DNA of 64,000 nucleotides, taken from the NCBI GenBank assembly GCA_020747015.1, contig JAGTJM010000036.1, positions 124,001-188,000 of the forward strand. Reading direction: 5' to 3'. Made by a program: the position numbers and the translations under genes. Positions within the stretch are counted from its first letter, which is position 1, and each line of letters starts with the position of its first letter. Of this stretch, positions 29,497 to 42,627 are shown in pieces. Below the pieces are notes generated by a model that ran no database searches, was not told the origin of the DNA, and saw nothing but the letters and a program-made list of their open reading frames with translations. The DNA comes from Pyrenochaeta sp. MPI-SDFR-AT-0127. Taxonomy: Eukaryota > Ascomycota > Dothideomycetes > Pleosporales > Cucurbitariaceae.

Positions 29497-31878
29497 TGCA
29501 GACATTGAGTTGGAGACCACGGCGCGACAGCGACCAGACAGTGTGGACTGGGTGACTATGCCAATACTGAGTCGTTCTCACTCTATTTCAACCATGTCCT
29601 AGACAAGTACGGGGTTACGGGTATTAGGGAATTGATTTGCCAAAGAGGTCTCGCAAAGTCGAATATCACGATGATGCTATGCTAGGATTTGGTGCTGTTG
29701 TCGTTGACCTTTAAGAAAAGGCGCGAAGTGTTGTAAAGGAGTAACGGCGGCCGCTGAGCCAGATTCCAGGTTAGATCAGGCAGGACGGCGTTGCGCCATG
29801 CAGGTCCTAGTCGTCCATGGCTGCGGTCCCCCTTTTCACCCACATTCACACATGGTATGTGCTTCCACGTGTCGTCGTTGATCCTCGCGTATTCCCTGAC
29901 TCGCTCAGGGACTGCAGTGGTCCAAAGCAGAAATTGCTGTCGTGATGTCGGAAGACACGGCGACAAGGACGTGCTGTTTTGTGGATATCGTCGCCACCGG
30001 CTCTTGAACTTTTTCAGAAACTTGGGCAAAGAAGGTTTACCGACCGAGTGGCATTGATAGGGGGGCTCCGCGGTAATGATGATGGCCCTGATGACAATGG
30101 CATATATAAACCGTAATGCTGGCGTCGACCATTGTCGAGAGAGATTAGGCCGGTATGCGCAGATCGCAGCGAAATGACCACCGGATGTTTAGACAGAACC
30201 ATGAAGGGATCCCGCCTCGCGCCCACACATGAGTTGAAAAGGCGAGGATAATCAGGAGCATTTCAGCCTCGAATGGCGATTTGATTGGGCGAGAGGCAGC
30301 ACGAGTCGAGGAGATGAGGGCGCGATGCGCCGGAGGTTTGGCGAGTGTTCATCTCCCTGCACGCTAGGCCCAGAGGCGGCTAGGGGCAATAGGATCCCCG
30401 GCGCTGGTTGGCTGGGGCATGGTGAGGAGGTGGTTGCCAAAGTTGTGATGCTCTGCAGGACTGAAACCTTTTTTTGAGCGCCACCGGCTGCGGAGGGAGG
30501 AAGACGAGCAGCAGCAGCAGCGAGTGCGTTTCTAGGGCCGGGTTGTTGCCTGCAGACCCAAGACACGACGGGTGGGCGTGTCGACAGCAGACGCAGCAAG
30601 ACACAACAGAGTTTCAAAAATGGCCTAGGGTCCGTTCGCCGCCCCGAGCATCAGGCGTGTGCCGTGGTGGGTCGCTTGCTGGATGCTCATTTTCGACGAG
30701 GCTTCTAGAAGAGCTGCTAGTCAGACTCTGGCGGGACGGGAATCGCAGCTGCAAAGTCGAGTCGGACGGCGCCCTGTTGCGCTTGGGCAACAGAGGCAAA
30801 AAGACAGGGCCTTGATACGGTCTTGCCACCTGCAGAGAGGCTGGAGACGCGCAGCGAATGGATGCCGCGGTGCCCCAGGGCCAATTGCTAATCACGACTT
30901 ACGGTGAGCGACGTTCCTCACACGCACACCCCCTCCCCAGCGCGGCGGACGAACAGGCGGGTGGGGACAGCGAGTGAGCATCATGTTCGTGTGAATCGGT
31001 CCTGTGTCGGCACGCTGTCTGCTACACATGGCCATGACGAAGCGCGGGGGATGGGACCACCCTCGTCCATGGTGCAATGGGCGGCCGCGCATAGTCGAGA
31101 GGCGAAAGAAGGACGGGTTTTTGTCACAGTGGACAAGACACATGTCGGAGGAGGATGCTGGTGCTACAAGCCCGTGGCCCGCGCTTTCCAACTAAGCTCT
31201 GGCGTCGCTTCCCTTCATGGATGCCGTGCATGCTTTTGGGGCAAGCGCGACTCTCCTTTCGCAGCCTCTCCCAAAAGCCGTCGTGCCTCTTGTTGCCTCT
31301 CGCCTCTTCGTTTCTTTCGTTCTTTTGCTTCCACGTCCTTTGGCCCTCCGCTAGCTTCATCGCCGGCAGACCTTTGTCCCTCGCTGTCGTGCAACACGAA
31401 AGGCACTCTTGCACTGCATCAGTTTCTGTTCGCGACACTGACCATCCGCCAAACTGACAGCAGCGACCCCCCCAGCCGCGGCACCCCCGACCGACCTTGC
31501 AGCGTCGCTGAGACTGTCGGAGCGAAGCGAGCCTCGTCGTTCGCCAGCCCTCCCTTCACCTCCTTCCTCTTCACCATCCCTTCCACAATCCGCCTGCACG
31601 CCCACCACGTCTGCCGGCGTGCAGCTATTGTAACAACAGGTGAGCGCCCTCCTCGCTGCGCACTGCTCGCGCTTCTTCTGCCCACCACAACATCCGTGTC
31701 TCCATCACGCACGCCCCCGTCTCCACCCTCTGCACTCCACTGCCCAGCACGCCCTGCACCGCACCGCATTGCACTCTACTGACACGCCTGACCAGCTTTC
31801 CACTTGGGCTGGCCTTGCCGAACATCGCTACCTATCACCACTTAATACACCACCCGGACCCCGTCCGCATTTGTAATC
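29497..31878. promoter_or_regulatory. Upstream region of the G-alpha gene, pyrimidine-rich leader
   Basis: This 2.4 kb region contains the G-alpha promoter and probably a long 5' leader. From about 31250 to the start codon the plus strand is rich in C and T, and a possible leader donor site CAG|GTGAGC lies at 31639-31644. A long frame at 30904-31782 has no ATG at its start and is taken as a composition artefact. Confidence 0.45.
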
Positions 31879-33097
31879 ATGGGCTGCGGAATGAGCACAG
31901 AGGAGAAGGAGGGAAAGCAGCGGAATGAGGAGATTGAGAACCAGCTCAAGCGCGACAAGATGATGCAGCGCAACGAGATCAAGATGCTGCTCCTCGGTGA
32001 GTAGCCGTCGGTCGCCACTTCCCTGGTCCTCTCTAACCTCCCCCCTTAGGTGCTGGTGAATCCGGCAAGTCGACGATCCTCAAGCAGATGAAGCTAATCC
32101 ACGAGGGTGGCTACTCGCGCGATGAACGGGAGTCGTTCAAGGAGATCATCTTCAGCAACACGGTGCAGTCGATGCGCGTCATCCTCGAGGCCATGGAGTC
32201 GCTCGAGCTGCCTCTTGACGACCAGCGTGCCGAGTACCACGTACAGACCATCTTCATGCAACCCGCACAGATTGAGGGCGACAGCCTGCCGCCTGAGGTT
32301 GGCGGCGCCATTTCGGTGCTCTGGAAGGATGCCGGTGTGCAACAGTGCTTCCAGCGCTCACGCGAGTACCAGCTCAACGACTCGGCTAAATAGTGAGGCT
32401 CACTGCATGCAATGCCATTCTGTAACCATTGTGCTAACACACCCAGCTACTTCGATTCCATCGACCGCATCGCCGCCCCAGACTACATCCCCAACGACCA
32501 GGACGTACTCCGATCGCGTGTCAAGACCACCGGTATCACCGAGACCACCTTCATCATCGGCGACCTCACCTACCGCATGTTCGATGTCGGTGGCCAGCGA
32601 TCAGAGCGCAAGAAGTGGATACACTGCTTCGAGAATGTCACCACCATCCTCTTCCTGGTCGCCATCTCTGAATACGACCAGCTGCTCTTCGAGGACGAGA
32701 CCGTCAACCGTATGCAGGAAGCCCTCACACTATTTGACTCGATTTGCAACTCGCGGTGGTTCGTCAAGACATCGATCATTCTGTTCTTGAACAAGATCGA
32801 TAGATTCAAGGAGAAGCTGCCTGTCAGCCCCATGAAGAACTACTTCCCCGACTACGAGGGTGGCCCAGACTACGCTGCGGCATGCGACTACATCCTAAAC
32901 CGTTTCGTCTCGCTCAATCAACACGAAACAAAGCAAATCTACACCCATTTCACCTGCGCCACAGATACGATGCAAATTCGATTCGTCATGGCAGCAGTAA
33001 ACGGTATGTTTGTCCCTCAACACGATACCCCAACCCATGCTAATGTTCCACAGATATCATTATCCAAGAAAACCTTCGGTTGTGCGGTCTGATATAA
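31879..33097 (+). CDS. gna1: Heterotrimeric G protein alpha subunit, group I (Gi-like)
   Basis: This GTPase carries signals from seven-helix receptors at the plasma membrane; in filamentous fungi group I subunits lower or tune cAMP and control growth, sporulation and virulence. Four exons, 31879-31996, 32050-32392, 32447-33003 and 33054-33097, give 353 residues, exactly the family length. Introns are 53, 54 and 50 bp. The N-terminus MGCGMS gives a myristoylation Gly2 and palmitoylation Cys3. Nucleotide-binding motifs: GAGESGKST (across the first joint), DVGGQRSERKKW, FLNKIDRF and TCATDT. The arginine for ADP-ribosylation by cholera toxin lies in RSRVKTTGI. The C-terminus CGLI has the pertussis-toxin-type cysteine at -4. 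The last joint (AAVN to DIIIQENL) is confirmed by this end. Symbol follows common fungal usage (GNA1/CGA1 type). Confidence 0.97.
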
Positions 33098-36000
33098 TCC
33101 TTGGGAGGTGGAATAAACGAAAATATTACAACTTGATCTTGAGTCACGGGTTGCATGAACACACCATGTCGTCCATAGGCGTTGTGGACATTGCACTTCT
33201 TCCGTCGAGTGGCTTGCTCCCAGGCCCGGGTCGTTCTTCTTTGATACCCCTGCGGGCGGGCCTCGGGGCCATGACACCAGCGAAGTGGTCTCATACTATC
33301 TCTTTAACTTTTTCCTCTCAACAAAGAGCGTTTCCAAGGCAAGCGACTGAAGCTAAGCTGCCAAAAGAGCTTGTTTCCTAATACCGCTTTCTTTCTCGTA
33401 TCTATCTATTCGATATCTCTACTTGGCGTGGCGACTTGTCCCGTTTTTTTTTCGCAAAACATGTGTAAAATCCAGCTGAGCTCAAGTATCTGTGCGATAT
33501 GTAGTGAAATGATTGATTAGTCCAACCTTCTATGTCCATCCATGCGTGTTCAAGTCTTCTGCCCAGGCCACTTTACAAGTGCAAAACCCTGAATGCCCAA
33601 CCACACTGCCCTGCTCCCGCCTTGCATATCAGTCATGCTATCGATGAGTGGGGGAACGGCTGCTCCCGCCAAGGGTCTTTAACAAATGGCATTAAAGCAA
33701 GGGATGTGTCTTTGAGAGCCAGCAAAACAAACAAAACAAGCTTTCCATCGGTGTTGAGCAGCCAACGACAGCAAAGATTATTAAAGGCGTACTCATATAC
33801 GTCGGGTTTCACTGGGAAAATGAGTTGGTGCTTATGTCATATTAGCATGTTGGCATGCTTATTGTAGACTGAGGCTCCGGGCTTACTATTTGGAAAGGAA
33901 GGGATCAGATGCCTTTGACCAAACAATCGCCTTCCTCATTCCTCATAGCACCTCCTCCCGCAATTATTGAACTCCCCTCAACCATTGCGTGCGTGCATAC
34001 GTATGTGTGTGCGTGACGTTGGATTAACAAGGTCGCACAGGGCTTTTCCCTGTGTTGATTAACAAGGCGAACGGGACGGCCAAAGTAAGCCAAATATGGC
34101 GTTGCTCAAATAGGCATAGCAGCGTTCTGTCCCTCCCCGCGCTCGGACTCCGAATTACAAAGGGCGAGAGCATCGAACGAACAAAAAAGAAAACAATGGG
34201 CAACAGAACAATCAGTCTCAAGCGAAAGGGCCCCTCTCCCCTCCCCTCCCCTCCCCTCCCCTCCCCTCCCATGTCGGAATTTTCCCTTGCTTCGGAGCCC
34301 GGGTGTATTTCACTTCCGCGTTGATTTGAGTGTCAGGTGCTCATAATTTACATCCCGCGCAGACGGCCAGAGGTACATAGGTACACTTTTGCCGCTCAAT
34401 ATATCTCAGGCGAGGAGTGCGTTTCATAACCAAGTCACGAGCCGTGTGACGAGGGGTAGAATCCGCCTTGTTTTTTTTTTGCAGACAATGGGAGGGGGTT
34501 TTGTGAGTACAAGGGTATATGATTGTATGTCGTGCTCGAAGCTTAATTTGTGACAAACGGTTTGGCGCATGTGGAGTCATGTGCAGAGGAGTATATTTTG
34601 GTTGACTATTGTATGGGGCCTCTTGCTATCGTGTAGGTTGTATTCTTAATCCTCATTTGTTTCAGAGGTTTGGTAAGGTGCGAAGAATGTCTGCTGTTGG
34701 GGAACAGGCAACCGTTCATACTGTGCATCTTCACTTTTTCCTGAAGCGCCAATATTTATTGCCCTTCTCGAAGCGTCTGGTATGGCGTTCGCCCACTGCT
34801 CAATTCCCGGACTTCTTTGCTGTGGTGGCTTTTAGGTATTTTGCCAGCTAATTATTGATCAAGCAAATTTGAAAAGTGCTATCCCAAGACTTAATTTTGC
34901 ACGTTTTCCAGCTCTTAGTGGATGGTTGGTATGCGGTTCTCAAAGGCATCGTGATGCTAATTCCATCTACGGTGGCTGTTTGATGACATATTTTCTCCTC
35001 CCACATCTTCTCCGATTGCTCTTCCGCCTCCTATCACAACCCATAACTGTGGTATATATTCAAACCGTTATCCTCTGACACTTTCGGTACAGTTCATACT
35101 CTTAATCACAAAAGTCTTAATTTCAGATTCTGCGTTGATTGACTTGACTGCTTTCGAACCACAAAATAGGCACAGATTTTAATCATTTCGCTAGGTGTTC
35201 TTCCGAAGGAAACGCTTGCAGCTATCATCCAATCAATACCCTCCCCATCTATTCTCTTTTGGAACACCTGCACTATTACCGTTACCCTTGAGTGTTTGAA
35301 AAACGTGCACATCCATCTCTATAGGCGTGGTACTACCCATCTCAGTACGAAATAGTTATCAACGTGGTAGGCATGGTGTGTAGTATCAATTTTCAGGCTT
35401 CCATATAGCGAAAATGATGATTGGTGGCATGGCCTCTAGTTACTTAAGTTAGCCTCATACATATCTTTGCAGTGGGTTGACACATATTGATGATTTGGGT
35501 GGATACTTTACCTTAGAAGAATGCATGATTTGCTCTGAACAATCAACGCTCCCCGAGAAACCCCTACATCTGTAAATAGCGCTTTATATGCAACTGTCCG
35601 TATTCGTGTAACCTGCAACATATAGATGATGACGATTCCATATTTCGCGTGAGCTGAGTTCGCAATTATTTTTACGGTAACCATCGCAACTCTGCACAGT
35701 CATATCCAAACCATTGATGTAATGAGAATGCATTTATTGCATTGAAGCCATTTAATAACAATACACTGGACTCTATAGCGTAATACTAAGTATGCGTATT
35801 CGTGAATTACACTCACAGACTAACGATAGCTCAAAAGATCAGATTCGGGGCATAGACACTTCTGAAATTCATTGGCCAGAACGCAGTCTTTCTCTACTTT
35901 AATTTTTCCGTATAATGTTGCTCTTACCATACTGCTTTCTTTGTGTGGATACATGGCCACTCTATACCTAAAATAAAATATCTCTACTTCCCTAGCCTGG

Positions 36001-38374
36001 CTTGGAAATGTGATGATAATATTGTGTATTCCGGAAGTTGCGAGATTTGTTGCTTTTGGTCGAATGATCAATCTTCAGTCTGTACATATAATTTTCATTA
36101 AGACATCTACTAGGACAATGAGTTTACATCTCTTGGCGTAGTGCACCGAGAGATATGATATCTACTCTCTGTAGTGTACTCGTGGAACATACCGTTTAAC
36201 ATTTGCCTCCAAGGTGTTTGTGAATAGGTGCGTTGGTGGGCGATTTTTCCAATCTGTAAATTCAATCCGTCCACAATTTCCAATTCGAGTGATCAAGTGT
36301 ATAGTCTTGGAGGTCCTTCCTAGGGTATTGCAGCTTTGAAACCGTCATGATTTGTATATTTGGTCTGCAAACGTTCTCCACCTATAATTTTCGAGGATCA
36401 CGTTGTTCAATTAATTGTAGCTCTTGCTCTAGTTATCAAGTTTGAAGGGTGTGTCGCAAATCATAGTTCTGTACGCAACTCAAGGTCAATTTGGTTGCTT
36501 ACGGGAGCTATAAGCATCACAGAACAAGGAAGTGACGAATATGGTCTTAACCCAACGTATCGTTGGATTATAGATTTTCAGTATTGCATGAATGTGCACA
36601 GCTTCAGCTCCTACGCACGAAACGGTCATGTAAAAATATAGCTGCTATATAAGATAGCTCTCTGCTCAGAGTTGGCCTTTGCCAATTTGAGCTATATGAA
36701 TCGATGGGATGGCAGCAAGTTCCTACAAGTTGTTCTTGTTAAGTGATATGACAATGTGTATACATATCACTGCTAGTACTCGCAGGGTTCTGGAGGAAAG
36801 CGACGATGTCTAAAGCATTTGGCCAAAGTGGAACAGTAGTTGTTACATGTCTTCACAAGACTTCTTGAAAGTGCTTCAGGATGGGTGAGAGGATGTGGAT
36901 CAATCTCGAAATGGAAATGGTACTACATGAAATTGTGGGTACTACCGGCTCAAGGTATGAGCAGCGGAGCGTCAAATGACGTGTCGAGTAAGCGTAAGCT
37001 ACATGTGAGGCAGAGTCGATGTCGCCTAACGGATGACTACATGTGCAGCGACTCGAGGAGACGATGAAGTTCGCTTGGGTGTACTCGTCCGCAATTCGCT
37101 CACGCATGGAATCTTGCGTCATCTGTTCGCACCAGCAGAGCGGGTAGCGGGACGCCCCTCTTGGGAGGCTAGCCTATAACGATGTCGGTTCTTGGAGCGA
37201 TGGATTTGGTTCGTTACCGGAATGCTCGGATTGTGTACCCCGCCATGGCTGACAGGAGGTGTAGTTATGGGTTTTGCGGTTTGACAGGATGATGCAAAGT
37301 GCGTCTGGCCCCAGGATGCGCGGCATGTCATCGTGAGGAACGGGACGAATTGGGCACAAGTGATCGACGCCGCAGCAGTCCTGTAGCGAGCATCAAGGCT
37401 TACTCGGTCGCAGAGGACAGCGCGGCACCCAACACCTGGACACTCGGAGACGAGCATTTCAAGACGTGTGAGAAGACAGCGGGCAGTGCACAAGAATCCT
37501 TCCACGTATGCCAACTCAACACGGAAGGTGGCCGTTGGAGGAGAGAGGAGGGTAGTATGCAAGTGGCTAGAAGGCTTTGGAAGCCGTCGTGTAGAGCTCT
37601 AGACCCATCAATAGCAACCGTCGCATCTCAAAGCAGCCATGTCCACCGCGGTAGTTTGCAAGTTGGGCGCCCGTTGGGTGTCTTGCCGTCCACACTCGAA
37701 TGCGGCATTTTTCCTTTGGCAGAGGCGTGCAACGGATGTGTATAGGCGAGCATGGGGGCGCTGTGGTGATATTGGGGTGTTACAAGGCGCAGATCATCAT
37801 TGCTCGCTGCCAGCCTCTTAGTGGGCTTGTTGGGCACAGCAGACGGGTCGCCCGTTTCAAGTGGAAATGAAGAGCTCAGCGGAGTGCTAAATATACGCGC
37901 CTGAAGACGGCGCAGTGGCTGCCTTGATACACAAAGGCTTGAGGGCTGGGGGTCGCGCATTGCTGTCGATCGCGCTCCAAGCCCGCATCAGCAAGCATCA
38001 CCAAAGGCCATTCGAGCAGCCAGCCGCCAGCCGCCAGTCCCGGCGGGCGCTGGAAACATCCATCTACGCCGCAGAGGCCAGCGCGGGCTTTTGCACCCTC
38101 AGCTGCGCGCGCACATATACCGAGCTAGGACGGCCACGGCCCCCAAGCTCAATTCACCTCGTTTGACCGCCGTCCGCCCTCGCATTGCATCTCCACTCCC
38201 TCCAGATCCCTCTGCGACAAGCTGCCTCCTGCCCATGTGCCTGCATTGACGACCACACGACTGCCAATCCGCGGCGCGCAACAAGCAATCTTGGCTACCG
38301 CGGCCCAGCCAGCAGCTCCGGTTGAAGCGGACGCGTAGCCACTACGGCGGGCACATGCAGTCGACGTAGCCAAC
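33098..38374. other. Gene-free 5.3 kb region with A+T-rich core
   Basis: No convincing gene is found on either strand. The centre (about 34.6-37.1 kb) is visibly richer in A+T than its flanks and its frames are short. A (CTCCC)n microsatellite lies at 34236-34269. The last 400 bases are GC-rich and probably hold the PSD2 promoter and leader. A frame at 37119-37562 (minus) is the longest but has no recognisable feature. Confidence 0.5.
34236..34269. repeat. (CTCCC)n microsatellite
   Basis: A run of about seven CTCCC units on the plus strand, starting from a C-rich tract at 34230. Likely polymorphic in length between strains. Confidence 0.85.
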
Positions 38375-41300
38375 ATGCCGCGCCCGACTTTCACCAGCAA
38401 ACTGTCCCTCCCCGCCCGCCTCAAGCACTCAAACACCACTAGCGGATACCATTCCGCCCCCACCAGTGTCCCAGCAAGTCGCAGCGGTAGTCCCAAGCGC
38501 GCAATGGCAGAGCAACCAAAGCCAGGCCTGGTGTTGCGGGCAAACGTAATCAAGGTGCATCTGCTCGTATCCCGCGGAGACAGCCCGCCAGCTAACCGTC
38601 GTTGCAGGGCAGGAACCTTGCGGCAAAGGACAGGAGCGGCACTTCTGACCCTGTGAGTATTCTGCATAGCTTCAACAGCCCTTGGGGTTGGCACTGGGGA
38701 CTGATGGTCGACTAAACAGTACCTTGTCCTCTCTCTCGGCGATGCAAAGGAAGCCACGCCCACAATCAACAAAACCCTGAACCCAGAATGGAACACGACC
38801 CTCGAGCTGCCCATTGTGGGCGAGCAGAGCCTTCTCCTCGAGATCTGCTGCTGGGACAAGGACCGCTTTGGCAAGGATTACATGGGCGAGTTTGACGTCA
38901 TACTCGAGGATCTGTTTGTCAACGGCAAGACGCTGCAGGAGCCCATGTGGTTCCCTCTGCAATCACGACGCTCGGGAAAGAAGAAGTCGGTCGTGTCTGG
39001 CGAGGTCCAGATTCAGTTCTCCCTGGCCGACACGAGCAGCCCGTCTGCAGCCCCCGAGCAGACTCTCCAAAAGTTCCTCGCCATCGCCGGACAGATTCCG
39101 AGCCCAGACGAGGAAGAAGAATTGTCCCTGCTGCGTGGGGACAGCAATGCCACGGACAATGAGGATGAAGAGGAAAGCTCTGATGAAGCCCAGGACGAGT
39201 CCAAGAGGGCTGAAAAGAGGGAGAAGCGGCGGAAGAAGCTCAAGTTAGCCAAGTTGAAGAAGAAGGCCAAGCAGATAAGCGGCTACGAGTACTCGAGCAA
39301 TGGCGATGTTGCAGGTGTGCTCTTTCTGGAGATCCAGAAGATCACAGACTTGCCGCCAGAACGCAATGGTAAGTCTTCTTTCACAAGTTTGGCATAATGC
39401 ACGCTCAGAAGAGATATCTAGTCACGAGAACCTCCTTCGACATGGATCCCTTTGTAGTGACCTCGCTCGGAAAGAAGACGTACCGCACGCGCACAATCAG
39501 CCACAACCTCAATCCCGTATACGATGAGAAACTGGTCTTCCAGGTCCTGCGACACGAGGTCAACTACTCGGTCAGCTTCACTGTCATTGACAAGGACAAG
39601 TTTTCTGGCAACGATTACGTCGGTACCGTAAACTTCCCGCTTGACAAGGCTGTTTCTGTGGCCCCCCAAGCGGATCCAGAAACTGGCCTTTATAGGCTGC
39701 CTGAGCCTTCAGACTCGCCAGGTATTCCAAGCGAGACCAGGCGATCCCGCTTCCGTCTTCCAATGTCTCGCTCGTCCTCTACTCACAGTCTTTCTCGTTT
39801 AGGTCGACCGTCTCTGAGAAAGGAGCACTCCTCAAGCTCACTATCTGTCAAAGACCACAACGGATCCTTGCCCCCTGCGCCAACGAGCGCACCGCAAACG
39901 CCCGGAGTCGATGCTTCCGGAAACCTCTCGGTTGGAAATACAGTGAATATCAACCCTGCTGCAGTGGATGACGAGGACCTGAAGATGTACGTACTTCCGC
40001 TGGAAATGAAGCACAAGGATCGGTGGGAAGATAAACACAACCCAACCCTACAGATTCGGGCCAAGTATCTTCCATACAGAGCTCTACGCCAGCAATTTTG
40101 GCGTGCCATGCTCAAGCAATATGATGCTGATGACAGTGGCTTGATTGATAAAGTTGAGCTGACTACCATGTTGGACACGCTGGGATCAACGCTGCACGAG
40201 TCGACCATTGACAGTTTTTTCGAACGCTTTGTTGCCCACCATAATGGAGAGTGGCTGCTTACATTCGATGAAGCTGTCATCTGCCTTGAGGACCAGTTGC
40301 AAGCTACCGAGCACCAGAATACAAATCACTTTGCAGCATCTGGCTTCCTCACGCCTGGCACGGAGACCCCGTCGCTGGCCTCTGGAAATTTGACTCCCAT
40401 CAATCAAAATGCATCCACCACCTCGATTCCAGTTCTCGAGACCAACACCCTGGGTAAAGAGGGCGAGGAGGGCGATTTCGTTCATATTGATGACTTGGCG
40501 GATGGCAAGGGAGAAGAGCATGTTATTGAAATTCGGGAATGCCCCATTTGCCACCAACCGAAGCTCAATAAGCGATCTGATGCTAACATCATCACCCACA
40601 TTGCTACGTGTGCCAGCCAGGATTGGAGGCAGGTCAATAACATTGTCATGGCCGGTTTCGTCACATCCAGTCAGGCCCAGCGAAAGTGGTATTCCAAGGT
40701 CATCACCAAGATCTCTTATGGTGGATACAAGCTCGGTGCCAATTCTGCCAATATCCTCGTCCAAGATCGTCTAACTGGGCAGATCAATGAGGAGCGGATG
40801 AGCGTCTATGTCCGTCTAGGCATCCGCTTGCTTTACAAGGGTCTAAAAGCTAATAACATGGAGAAGAAACGAAGTAAGCATCTGCTATCTAAAGTGGATC
40901 TTGACATCAGGCATGCTAATATGTGGTAGTTCGCAAATTGCTCAAATCGCTAAGTTTTAAGCAAGGCAAGAAATACGACGACCCTGCTTCAGCCGCGGAA
41001 ATCACCCCCTTCATCGCTTTCCACCAGCTGGATATGGGTGAAGTGTTATTGCCAACAGAGCAATTCAAGAACTTCAACGAGTTCTTCTATCGAGCTCTCA
41101 AGCCAGGCGCTCGCCCATGTTCTGCGCCAGAAGATCCACGGGTCATCGTTTCCCCTGCCGACTGCCGATCCGTAGTGTTCAATACACTCGACACGGCGCA
41201 GGCCATCTGGGTCAAGGGCCGTGAGTTCACTGTCGAACGTCTCCTTGGTGATGCCTACCCCCAGGATGCGAAGCGCTACCACGGGGGCTCTCTCGGCATT

Positions 41301-41901
41301 TTCCGACTTGCTCCACAGGATTACCATCGCTTCCATATTCCAGTCGATGGTGTCATGGACGAGCCGAAGTTGATTGAGGGAGAGTACTATACCGTCAATC
41401 CGATGGCCATCCGCTCGGCCCTTGATGTGTATGGTGAGAATGTGCGCGTTCTGTGCCCCATCGACTCTGTTACTCATGGGCGAGTTATGGTCATCTGTAT
41501 TGGCGCCATGATGGTGGGCAGCACTGTGATTACGCGGAAGAAGGGCGAGCAGGTCAAGCGTGCAGAGGAGTTGGGTTACTTCAAGTTCGGTGGCAGTACC
41601 CTACTGCTCCTCTTTGAGCCTGGACAGATGAGATACGATGACGATTTGGTCGACAACTCAAAGTCTGCTCTTGAGACACTCGTAAGTCCCTCCACTGTAT
41701 GTATACATGCGATATCACTGACAGCATCTTCAGGTCCGTGTCGGCATGTCCATCGGCCACAGCCCCAACAGGGCACCCCACATCCCCGACATGCGCAAGG
41801 ACAATCCCACGCTTGAAGAGAAACAGGATGCCAAGCGCCGCATCGAAGGCAGCCTTGCACCGGAAGGTGTTACAGGACCTATGCCGGGAGCTGGAATGTA
41901 A
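38375..41901 (+). CDS. psd2: Phosphatidylserine decarboxylase 2 (C2-C2-EF-hand-PSD)
   Basis: This enzyme converts phosphatidylserine to phosphatidylethanolamine in Golgi/endosomal membranes and uses a self-made pyruvoyl group. Six exons, 38375-38554, 38608-38652, 38720-39368, 39422-40873, 40930-41681 and 41734-41901, give 1081 residues. A first C2 domain lies near residues 45-160 (RNLAAKDRSGTSDPYLVL across two joints), a second near 250-380 (TSFDMDPFVVTSLGKKTYRT), an EF-hand near 500 (DADDSGLIDKVE), a CPICHQP...C cysteine motif, then the decarboxylase. Marks in the enzyme: FNEFFYRALKPGARP, DYHRFHIPVDG, and the cleavage site FGGSTLLLLFEPG, where the chain is cut between Gly and Ser. The Gly-Gly-Ser-Thr site is that of type II PSDs. 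Exon 4 starts with an AG at 39420-39421, which joins PPERN to VTRTSF. Charged linker residues lie between the C2 domains. Confidence 0.96.
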
Positions 41902-42627
41902 AACTAGTCCATTATTATAGTCATGGCATACATGGGAATCGGATACATAAAAGGAGGCAAAGTTTGATCGTGGAGAATCATTTCGCTAGGTGAAGTTGAG
42001 GTAACGAACTGATGATAGTACGAGAGCATATGGATTAGCGGTGTAGGTGCTGCTTGTTCGTTGGCGTTTTGAGCGGCTCATTGAGGCCGAGAGAGGTTGT
42101 ATACATATATACACTGAGTCGTGGGCTCATTTATTATTACAAAGACATTTTCAACACCGTCAACGTTGTGACCTTTCAATGGATGCCCGCAGTGTTCTGC
42201 CATGAAGCCTCATAATACGTACTTTTTGCGATTAGGAACGATTTTGAGCGGCATGTTTCATACACGGATAGCATAGATGCTTGACAAAACCATGGCAGCA
42301 TGGCTATCCTGAAGCCAAGCCGGACGCTAAGTCACGTGTGACGCCCATGGTTTGTTTACTTTCTGTGCAAAGCGGGCAGGAGCGACGCACCCACCACTTC
42401 CCTGTCCCGTTGCACCGCACCCTCACCGTCACCAAACCCACCAATATTCGCACTATCGCCTGATTATTACAAACACTTCTTCACATACCACGACATAATA
42501 TCCAATCTTCGACAAGTCCTTTGCTTGCGCCTTGCCAGATCGCTTGACGTAGCTCGCGCCCATGCACGCGCTTTGACCGACCCATCGCGAACAACAACAC
42601 CACAAACACACCGCAACAACCGGACCC
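41902..42627. promoter_or_regulatory. Dsn1 promoter with E-box
   Basis: A 0.7 kb spacer between two genes on the same strand. A CACGTG E-box lies at 42333-42338, within GTCACGTGTGAC, 290 bases before the Dsn1 ATG. CACGTG sites bind bHLH factors in fungi; use here is inference. Confidence 0.45.

Noticed and set aside
29682..30029. 115-codon frame on the minus strand with a TATA-like site upstream
   Set aside because: Starts with TTG and has no ATG; composition is suggestive but nothing supports translation.
30904..31782. 292-codon open frame before the G-alpha gene
   Set aside because: It begins with GTG, not ATG, lies in pyrimidine-rich leader sequence and its translation has no family features.
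37119..37562. 147-codon minus-strand frame in the gene-free block
   Set aside because: No domain, no splice context and low-quality composition.
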